DNA from: Candidatus Eisenbergiella stercorigallinarum
Lineage (GTDB): Bacteria > Bacillota > Clostridia > Lachnospirales > Lachnospiraceae
Length of the DNA: 11,048 nt
Assembly: GCA_019120525.1 (NCBI GenBank)
Contig: DWUW01000325.1
Coordinates: forward strand, 1-11,048
Reading direction: 5' to 3'
Shown here piece after piece: positions 1 to 5,053 of the stretch (the stretch's first letter is position 1; every line of letters begins with the position of its first letter). Under the pieces are notes generated by a model. The model did no database searches, was not told the DNA's origin, and worked only from the letters and a program-made list of their open reading frames with translations. A program made the translations under genes and the position numbers.

Positions 1-1044
1 CGAAATGGGCCAATAGATGAGCCAGCTGACAGCCCAGAGGCCGGTAAAGAAGCTGACGAGGAAATAAACGCAGAACACAAGCGGCCAGTAGGAGGAAAGG
101 ACCGCCTTCAAAAGCCCCTCTTCCAGACGGCGGGCATCCACCCTTTTCCGCCATCCGCCGGACTGCGCTTCTTCGGGCAGAAACAGCGCGTAAACCCGCT
201 TCTGCGCCCGGGCGGTGAGAAACAGATAGAGGGAGAGCGCAAGAAAAAGAAGCAGGAAAAAAGCGCCCGTACAGCCCTCATGGACCGAAAGCCCGGTCCG
301 TCCGGCCGCCCCGGCGGCCAGAAAAAACAGAAGCGGCACGGGAGAAAAGATGGCGAACAGGATGGCGAGTGCCATCATGACCGCGTACTGCGGCTCAAAG
401 TCCTCCCGCCGGGTCAGAATGTGCGCCTTGAGAGAGGGCGTCGGCAGGATATTTTTCGGAAGGCGGCAGCGGGCCTGCAGGCTGCGGCCGTAGATGGTGA
501 AAATCAGCCCCAGAATCAGGCAGACCGCAAGCGGGAGGAGCATGAGGATCAGACCGGCCTGCGCGCCCGCCGGCTGCCGGAAAAGGCCGGAGGCGGAAAG
601 CAGGGCGCAGACCACAAGCAGGAGCGCGGGCCCCAGCAGAAACAGGCTGATTCCCAGAGAAAGAATGCGGGAAATGCGGAGCTTATCCCGGATGATCTCA
701 TCCGCCTGCTCCGGGTCAGGACAGAAGGGCTCAGGCCCGCCGAAGAAGGTTCCCGCTTCGCCGGTAAAAAAATCTGATCCGCCGGAGGAGGTTTCCGCTT
801 CGCCGGAGCCGTCCGCCTTCCCGGCGTCCGCTCTGTCAAGGTCCAGCTCCGCCAGCAGCTCGTCGATATTTCCAAACTCGGAAATGACGATGCCGACCGC
901 CTCGTTTTCCGATTTCCCTTCGTTTTTCAGCTCTTCGTACTTATCCTCCATGGTGCGCAGCATATCGTCCTTCAGACGGATGATCTCCGGCGTTTCGGGG
1001 AGCTGTGCGAACAGGTTTTCCAGATAGGTTCTGATCGTTTCCAT
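1..1044 (-). CDS. Permease-prefix-domain membrane protein (PadR partner), partial
   Basis: The reading frame is open from an ATG at 1044 to the left edge (348 codons, C-terminus missing). The first ~68 residues form a soluble helical domain (METIRTYLENLF, then DKYEELKNEGKSENEAV and SEFGNIDELLAEL). This is the pattern of the 'permease prefix domain 1' / DUF1700-like N-terminus found in Firmicutes proteins encoded next to PadR regulators. A low-complexity Gly/Ser/Glu linker (about 70-110) follows, then about five hydrophobic spans near residues 126-152, 164-186, 221-246, 259-278 and 318-346, so this is a multi-pass membrane protein. An AAAGGA ribosome binding site lies 6 nt before the ATG. It sits 83 nt downstream of padR on the same strand and is probably co-transcribed and PadR-controlled. 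The transported substrate, if any, cannot be inferred. Confidence is high that it is a real gene and moderate for the family name. Confidence 0.82.
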   Translation of the reverse strand, partial: METIRTYLENLFAQLPETPEIIRLKDDMLRTMEDKYEELKNEGKSENEAVGIVISEFGNIDELLAELDLDRADAGKADGSGEAETSSGGSDFFTGEAGTFFGGPEPFCPDPEQADEIIRDKLRISRILSLGISLFLLGPALLLVVCALLSASGLFRQPAGAQAGLILMLLPLAVCLILGLIFTIYGRSLQARCRLPKNILPTPSLKAHILTRREDFEPQYAVMMALAILFAIFSPVPLLFFLAAGAAGRTGLSVHEGCTGAFFLLLFLALSLYLFLTARAQKRVYALFLPEEAQSGGWRKRVDARRLEEGLLKAVLSSYWPLVFCVYFLVSFFTGLWAVSWLIYWPIS

Positions 1045-1127
1045 AGAAAGTCCTTTCCGCCCGCGCGGGGCGCAGTCTGTATGAAAATACGCTTATGAAA
1101 AGGGAGAGACGCGGCAGATCCGGGCGG
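1045..1127 (-). other. padR to membrane-gene spacer with GC-rich hairpin
   Basis: This is the 83-nt gap between the padR stop and the next start. On the minus strand it contains a short GC-only inverted repeat (CGCCC ... GGGCG, around 1058-1072) directly before the ribosome binding site of the membrane-protein gene. It has no T-run, so it is not a terminator. It could tune translation or mRNA stability. I see no convincing second promoter here, so the two genes are probably one transcript. Confidence 0.3.
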
Positions 1128-1451
1128 TCAGCCGCGGATGAAGTGCTCCACCACTTCTCTGGTAACGCGCCACTCCTCACATTTTTCCTGATAATAGGCT
1201 CTTCCTGCCGGAGTGATCCGGTAGTAGGTCCTCCGTCTGCCCTCCGTCTCATCCCCGTAGAAGGACTCGATGTAGCCGTTCTTTTCCAGCCGGGTGAAGG
1301 CGGAATAGAGGGTGGTTTCTTTAATGATATATTTTTCATCGGTCAGGCGGCGGATCTGCTTCGAGATCTCATAGCCGTAGGAGGGCTGATCCAGAAGCAG
1401 GAACAGGATGAAGGTGTCGTTATAACCGCGTATGACGTCGCTGCTGATCAT
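1128..1451 (-). CDS. PadR-family transcriptional repressor
   Basis: This 107-residue protein is a short PadR winged-helix regulator. The N-terminal helix (MISSDVIRGYNDTFILFLLL) leads into the recognition region (SYGYEISKQI, then KETTLYSAFTRLEKNGYIES) and the wing GRRRTYYRITPAGRAYYQE, which is the family hallmark. A single C-terminal helix follows for dimerisation. The length is typical of the small PadR subgroup. The ATG at 1451 has a GGAGG site about 7 nt upstream. PadR proteins normally repress their own operon, and the promoter here carries a palindrome just downstream of the -10 box. The neighbouring permease-prefix membrane protein is the usual partner. The ligand or inducing signal is unknown. 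Confidence 0.93.
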   Translation of the reverse strand: MISSDVIRGYNDTFILFLLLDQPSYGYEISKQIRRLTDEKYIIKETTLYSAFTRLEKNGYIESFYGDETEGRRRTYYRITPAGRAYYQEKCEEWRVTREVVEHFIRG

Positions 1452-1549
1452 GGAGCCGGCCTCCTCTCTTCTGAAAAATGAAAAATAAGAAATACCCCAG
1501 GCCGCGACAGTCCGCCGGACCTTTTCCGCGGCAGCAGGTCAGAAATTTT
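1452..1549 (-). other. Structured 5' leader of padR
   Basis: About 100 nt lie between the operator and the padR start. On the minus strand the leader contains nested inverted repeats: an outer CCGCG/CGCGG pair (1502-1506 with 1527-1531) around an inner GTCCG/CGGAC pair (1510-1520). A T-rich stretch (about 1476-1497) follows, before the ribosome binding site. The T-run is not adjacent to the stem, so it is not a standard terminator. No known riboswitch class was recognised. Confidence 0.3.
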
Positions 1550-1582
1550 TACCACGACTGTCATACTACGTCTGTCGTAGTA
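1550..1582 (-). promoter_or_regulatory. Candidate PadR operator, three half-sites
   Basis: A perfect 7-bp inverted repeat, TACTACG-5-CGTAGTA, occupies 1564-1582. A third related arm, TACCACGAC at 1550-1558 on the plus strand, pairs 8 of 9 bases with GTCGTAGTA at 1574-1582. The element therefore has three half-sites of the same motif. It lies immediately downstream of the padR -10 box, over the expected transcription start, the usual position for a roadblock or autorepression operator. Assignment to PadR is inferred from position. Confidence 0.6.
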
Positions 1583-1587
1583 AACTT

Positions 1588-1616
1588 AATATAGCAGATA
1601 CAGAGGCGGGAGTCAA
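1588..1616 (-). promoter_or_regulatory. Sigma-A promoter of padR
   Basis: On the minus strand TTGACT (1611-1616) and TATATT (1588-1593) are separated by exactly 17 bp, and a TGC extension abuts the -10 box. This is close to the sigma-A consensus, and the expected start is near 1581. It drives padR and probably the membrane-protein gene. It faces away from the GH43 remnant. Confidence 0.75.
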
Positions 1617-1694
1617 CAGAAAAAATGACCGGGGAAAACCGAAAAAAGACAGCGCGGCCCTGCGAGTGGCGCAAACGGACCATAACGCCTGCTG

Positions 1695-1970
1695 ACTTGC
1701 TGTCCGGACATTCTCCGGGAATCGGGAACGCGCCCGATGGACGCGGGATTTGCCCATCATGCGGATGTGCTTAAGAAGGATGGGAACGCTTATATTTTCT
1801 ATTTCTGCCACCCCTGGGCCAAAGAAGCGGGAGAAGAGGCTGCTAAAGAGCCGCTTGCGGAACGGGACCGCAACCGCGCTGTTGTACAGGCGGCGCGGCT
1901 TGAGGTACGGGACGGAATCCTTATCTGCGACAGAAATGCGCCGGTGATATGGGAGAAGATGGAATCATAA
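1695..1970 (+). pseudogene. 3' remnant of a GH43-like glycosidase gene
   Basis: The frame ending at TAA 1968-1970 encodes a close copy of the C-terminal ~92 residues of the intact GH43-like protein at 4014-4973. It runs from CPDILRESGTRPMD through GFAHHADVL and ERDRNRAVVQAA to LICDRNA, with roughly 70% residue identity by hand alignment and one small deletion near 1830. Homology stops abruptly near 1695, and an in-frame stop lies at 1683-1685. The catalytic blades (base Asp, modulator Asp, acid Glu) are all absent. The in-frame ATG at 1737 has no ribosome binding site, and no promoter points at it. The best reading is the stump of a deleted paralogue or an incomplete duplication. A 77-residue stand-alone product cannot be excluded but is unlikely to be an enzyme. 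Confidence 0.8.
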
Positions 1971-2068
1971 GTCCGGCCGCATCGATTATGGTGGGGCGGA
2001 CAGAAACTGCGCCCGCAGAAATCTCCTCTGTCAGGGTGTGACGTACCGGTACTGAAAACGGCTTTTCC
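1971..2068. other. Gap between GH43 remnant and ATP-grasp stop
   Basis: This ~100-bp stretch lies downstream of both the remnant (plus strand) and the ATP-grasp gene (minus strand). I looked for a terminator and found only weak inverted repeats without an adjacent T-run, so the end of the ATP-grasp transcript is unresolved. No open frame with a ribosome binding site is visible. Confidence 0.3.
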
Positions 2069-3745
2069 TTATGCTTTTTCTTCGACCGTTCCGATGATGC
2101 GTTCATCTGTGCCGCAGGCGGGAACCTCCAGAGTGACGCCAAAGGCTTCCAGAAGCAGTTCAAAACCGGTCCGGCCGATGGATGAAGGGGCGTAGACCTC
2201 CTTTGGAATTTCAATACATCCTCCGGGACGGATGGAGCGGATCAGGGAATGCAGAAGACTGACCCGTTCCTCCAGACTGTATTTTCCCCGCATCAGGAAA
2301 ATGCCCGTATCTGCCTGGGACGCCGCGGCGGACAGCTCGTCAGGGGTAAGCCACTGCGCTCCGTCGGACGTGTTTTTTTCATCCGCGAGAATCCTGGTGA
2401 GGCCCGGCCTGTCTTCCGCAAAAGGAACAGAGGGAAGGGAGCGGGGATAGCGGTCCGGCTCCCCGTTCATCTGAAACAGGGCGGAAAAACACCGGGTTTC
2501 AATGGTACGGATGAGCTGATAATCCCGCCATACTTCATTTTCATCCTCGCTGTAAAGGAGAATGTTGCCCGGAGCGCTGTCAAGATCCACCGTTTTCGGA
2601 AGCTGGAAATCCGCGAAGGCAGGAGAGAGGCTTCCTCCGGCCAGGGTTTTCAGGGAATGAAGAAGGGTCAGGACAGGATAGGAGTCCACCGTCCCGCCCT
2701 CCGGCGTGATGAAAAATTTGTTCATCAGAAATCCGTTGGTCCGGTATTTTTTCTTCCGGTCCCGTTCAAACGCGTCCGGATCAAGATAGGAGTCCAGGGA
2801 GGCGTCGGTCAGATGATGCCCAAGCAGCCGGTCCAGCATGGGCCTCTCAAAATGGCCGCCCATGGGCCTGGCGCCGACCTCGATCAGCACGGGGCCTGTT
2901 TCCGTCAGCATGTATTCTCCATGGCTCGGACCGTACCGGAAATCCAGCGCGTCCAGAACCCGATAGGCATATTCCACCATTTCCGCGTGGCCGGTCTCCA
3001 GCCTGCGGAGAATCCGGGCATAATTATAGGCATTGCCGCTCTGCTCCCTGCGTACCTTGTCATAGACCCAGATATCCGTGATTCGGTGGACGCCGTTCCG
3101 GCTTACGGTGTTAATGATGTATTCCGTTCCTTCGATCCGCTCCTGCATGATCAGGCCGCCGTCCTTGCGGCCGAAATAATCCGCGCCGGCAAATTCCGTT
3201 TCCGCGGCCCGGACGGCTTCCTCCTCGGAATTGCAGAAATGCAGGCCCGCGGTTCCCGCACCGGCAACCGGCTTCAGCACCACATGAGAGACGTCTAGCT
3301 CCTTCCACCAGTCCCGGACCTCCTGCAGCGTATGGACGACCCTGCCGCGGATGCTGCGAAGCCCGTGCTTTCGCAGCGCTTCCTGCATCATGTCCTTGTT
3401 CTGGTGAAGCAGGCTGGAGGCGGGGGGATTGCCGGGAAGCCCCAGCGCCTGCGCCAGACGGTCCGCCAGCACCACGCCCATCTCGCTCCCCGCCACCACG
3501 CAGGCGATATCATAGAGAGCAAGGGCGGCGAGCAGATGTTCAAAATTTCCGTCGTCCGGGATCTCGATGGTCCGGTCGGAAAGCTGCTTCCGGCAGGCGT
3601 CGCGCACCTTTTCATAGGGGGAATCATCATCCAGGTTTCCTTCGATATGAGGATAGACGACGAGGGGCAGAAAACCCCGGTCAAGAATGTCCCGTTCATA
3701 AAACAGGGCGGTGGAAATCGCTTCTACGATGACGATTGCTTTCAT
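2069..3745 (-). CDS. ATP-grasp ligase (amino-acid/peptide ligase type) with extra C-terminal domain
   Basis: This 558-residue protein resembles the BacD/carnosine-synthase-like ATP-grasp enzymes, which join a carboxylate to an amine through an acyl-phosphate. Residues 1-105 are the N-terminal pre-ATP-grasp fold, with AGSEMGVVLAD and LGLPGNP. The ATP-grasp core (about 115-310) shows K117, the VVLKPVAGAGTAGLHF loop with K158, the hinge MQERIEG (about 200-206), and GEYMLTETGPVLIEVGARPMGG (276-297) with E277, E289 and R293. The Asn usual in the metal-binding ExNxR motif is Gly291 here. Residues beyond ~430 are an added segment ending RPGGCIEI and GFELLLEAFGVTLEV, vaguely like the tail of a SAM-methyltransferase fold but without a SAM-binding loop. 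The ATG at 3745 has AGAAGGAG 9 nt upstream. No partner genes reveal the substrate; it stands alone, divergent from the glycosidases. Confidence 0.85.
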   Translation of the reverse strand: MKAIVIVEAISTALFYERDILDRGFLPLVVYPHIEGNLDDDSPYEKVRDACRKQLSDRTIEIPDDGNFEHLLAALALYDIACVVAGSEMGVVLADRLAQALGLPGNPPASSLLHQNKDMMQEALRKHGLRSIRGRVVHTLQEVRDWWKELDVSHVVLKPVAGAGTAGLHFCNSEEEAVRAAETEFAGADYFGRKDGGLIMQERIEGTEYIINTVSRNGVHRITDIWVYDKVRREQSGNAYNYARILRRLETGHAEMVEYAYRVLDALDFRYGPSHGEYMLTETGPVLIEVGARPMGGHFERPMLDRLLGHHLTDASLDSYLDPDAFERDRKKKYRTNGFLMNKFFITPEGGTVDSYPVLTLLHSLKTLAGGSLSPAFADFQLPKTVDLDSAPGNILLYSEDENEVWRDYQLIRTIETRCFSALFQMNGEPDRYPRSLPSVPFAEDRPGLTRILADEKNTSDGAQWLTPDELSAAASQADTGIFLMRGKYSLEERVSLLHSLIRSIRPGGCIEIPKEVYAPSSIGRTGFELLLEAFGVTLEVPACGTDERIIGTVEEKA

Positions 3746-3789
3746 GATTACGTGCTCCTTCTCTGTATTTTGCTGATAAAAGTATTTTT

Positions 3790-3818
3790 ATTATAGCGGA
3801 GAAAAAAGAGGGAGTACA
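3790..3818 (-). promoter_or_regulatory. Promoter of the ATP-grasp gene
   Basis: On the minus strand a perfect TATAAT (3790-3795) is preceded, across 17 bp, by TGTACT (3813-3818), a 3-of-6 match to the -35 consensus. The start site would be near 3783, giving a short leader of about 40 nt before the ATG at 3745. The weak -35 suggests a low-level or activator-assisted promoter. Confidence 0.55.
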
Positions 3819-3942
3819 GGAAAAATATTTTGACATTATTGTAAAAAAAGTACCTGATTTATAAAAATTATTTCATACCATTGGTTTCAAATAAGATTTT
3901 TAAAAAAGCTACCGGCATCAGCCCGGCTGCGTTCCGTAAAAA

Positions 3943-3978
3943 CCTGACCTAGACGTATCAGGCGGAAACGGGTATGAT
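3943..3978 (+). promoter_or_regulatory. Promoter and possible operator of the GH43 gene
   Basis: TAGACG (3950-3955, 4/6 to consensus) and TATGAT (3973-3978, 5/6) are 17 bp apart, with an expected start near 3985. An inverted repeat CCTGA-10-TCAGG (3943-3947 with 3958-3962) is centred on the -35 box, which is where a repressor or class II activator would bind. A perfect TTGACA at 3830-3835 has no -10 box at acceptable spacing, so I did not use it. The binding protein is unknown. Confidence 0.45.
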
Positions 3979-4013
3979 GAAAGCAGCAGGAAAAAAGAAG
4001 GAGGAAAAACAGC

Positions 4014-4973
4014 ATGAACGAGCACAGAATGATATCTCTCCCGGCCCCGCTTTTCCGGGATCCCATTCACGACTGCCCCACAGATCCCACCGTGATCTGG
4101 AGCGAAGAGGAAAATCAGTGGTATCTGTTTTATACCCAGCGCAGGGCGGACGCCCCGGCCATCGGCGTATCCTGGGTGCACGGGACGAAGATCGGCGTCG
4201 CCTCCAGCGCGGACGGAAGCAAATGGCTTTACCGCGGCACGCTGGAGGGACTGGATATTGAGAGAGGACATAATACCTTCTGGGCGCCGGAGATCATCCG
4301 GGCAGAAGGGGCTTATCATATGTATGTGTCCTATATCACGGGAATCCCGACGGACTGGGACTATCCCAGACAGATGCTGCATTACGTTTCCGATAATCTC
4401 TGGGACTGGCGTTTCCTTGGGCGGATCGACCTGGATTCGGAGCGGGTGATCGACGCCTGCGTCTATGAGGTGGAGCCGGGCCTTTATAAGATGTGGTACA
4501 AGGATGAGCAGAGAGACAGCAGGACCTTTGCGGCGGTAAGCCGCGATCTGCATAACTGGCAGGTGCTTGGCGCGGAGATCACCGACTGCGCGCAGGAAGG
4601 GCCGAATGTATTTGAACTGGACGGCATTCCATGGATGATCTCGGACTACTGGAACGGCCTTGCGGTCTATCGCTCAGAGGATTTCACACACTGGACGCGC
4701 TGCCCGGACATCCTGCGGGAATCGGGAACACGGCCGATGGACGTTGGCTTTGCCCATCATGCGGATGTGCTGGTGAAGGATGGAAACGCCTATCTTTTCT
4801 ACTTCTGCCATCCATTTGCCAGGGAAGCGGATGCCGCGATAGAAGCGGCCGCGGAAGACATGCTGACAGAACGGGACCGCAACCGTGCGGTGGTGCAGGC
4901 CGCGCAGCTGAAGGTGCAAAATAAAACCCTGATCTGTGACAGGAATGCGGACGTGGCGTGGGAAATGGCATGA
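4014..4973 (+). CDS. GH43-like five-bladed propeller glycosidase
   Basis: This 319-residue cytoplasmic protein (no signal peptide) has the repeated blade motifs of clan GH-F style enzymes. The three expected acidic residues can be placed: D24 in PTDPTVIW (base), D147 in ERVIDACVY (pKa modulator) and E195 in QEGPNVFEL (the acid in the family EGP motif). Other landmarks are NTFWAPEII (87-95), YKMWYKDE and the His pair in GFAHHADV near residue 248, possibly a metal ligand in the central channel. Family members are arabinofuranosidases, xylosidases or arabinanases; the neighbouring GH51 gene favours an arabinose- or xylose-containing oligosaccharide. GH117-type activity is an alternative. The start has AAGGAGG 9 nt upstream. 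GH51 follows 80 nt downstream. A truncated sister copy lies at 1695-1970. Confidence 0.85.
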   Translation: MNEHRMISLPAPLFRDPIHDCPTDPTVIWSEEENQWYLFYTQRRADAPAIGVSWVHGTKIGVASSADGSKWLYRGTLEGLDIERGHNTFWAPEIIRAEGAYHMYVSYITGIPTDWDYPRQMLHYVSDNLWDWRFLGRIDLDSERVIDACVYEVEPGLYKMWYKDEQRDSRTFAAVSRDLHNWQVLGAEITDCAQEGPNVFELDGIPWMISDYWNGLAVYRSEDFTHWTRCPDILRESGTRPMDVGFAHHADVLVKDGNAYLFYFCHPFAREADAAIEAAAEDMLTERDRNRAVVQAAQLKVQNKTLICDRNADVAWEMA

Positions 4974-4980
4974 AAACCGC

Positions 4981-5009
4981 TGGAAACAAACGTATGTTTG
5001 TAGTATAAT
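4981..5009 (+). promoter_or_regulatory. Promoter of the GH51 gene with 16-bp palindrome
   Basis: TGGAAA (4981-4986, 4/6) and a perfect TATAAT (5004-5009) are separated by 17 bp, with the start expected near 5016. The spacer is filled by a perfect palindrome ACAAAC-GTAT-GTTTGT at 4986-5001, an ideal place for a repressor to block polymerase. It resembles regulators of the LacI or GntR type in size. It is not the AraR consensus, whose arms are in the opposite order. GH51 can thus be expressed separately from GH43. Confidence 0.65.
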
Positions 5010-5019
5010 GCTTACATAA

Positions 5020-5037
5020 GCCGCTGTCTCCGGCGGC
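5020..5037 (+). other. 5' leader hairpin before the GH51 ribosome binding site
   Basis: GCCGC (5020-5024) pairs with GCGGC (5033-5037) around an 8-nt loop containing TCTCC, which is complementary to the GGAGA of the ribosome binding site at 5042-5046. The hairpin would sit at the extreme 5' end of the GH51 mRNA, where it may stabilise the message or modulate translation. This is inference only. Confidence 0.3.
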
Positions 5038-5053
5038 AGAAGGAGAAACCATT

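Noticed and set aside
280..1027. Plus-strand frames opposite the permease-prefix gene
   Set aside because: The minus strand encodes a continuous protein with a prefix domain and transmembrane spans. The plus-strand products are Arg/Ser-rich shadows.
2249..3298. A 349-codon plus-strand frame within the ATP-grasp gene
   Set aside because: It is a mirror frame of the ATP-grasp coding sequence; the product is basic and featureless and no ribosome binding site was seen.
3830..3865. TTGACA at 3830 with TATAAA at 3860 as the GH43 promoter
   Set aside because: The spacing is 24 bp, well outside 16-18 bp. The TAGACG/TATGAT pair nearer the gene fits better.
1695..4973. Direct repeats interpreted as ends of a mobile element
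   Set aside because: The repeats are coding sequence of a glycosidase 3' end, with no transposase, integrase or terminal inverted repeats between or beside them.
4986..5001. An AraR (arabinose repressor) box at the GH51 promoter
   Set aside because: The palindrome has ACAAAC left and GTTTGT right, whereas AraR boxes read TTGT...ACAA from the centre outward in the opposite order. The regulator is left unassigned.
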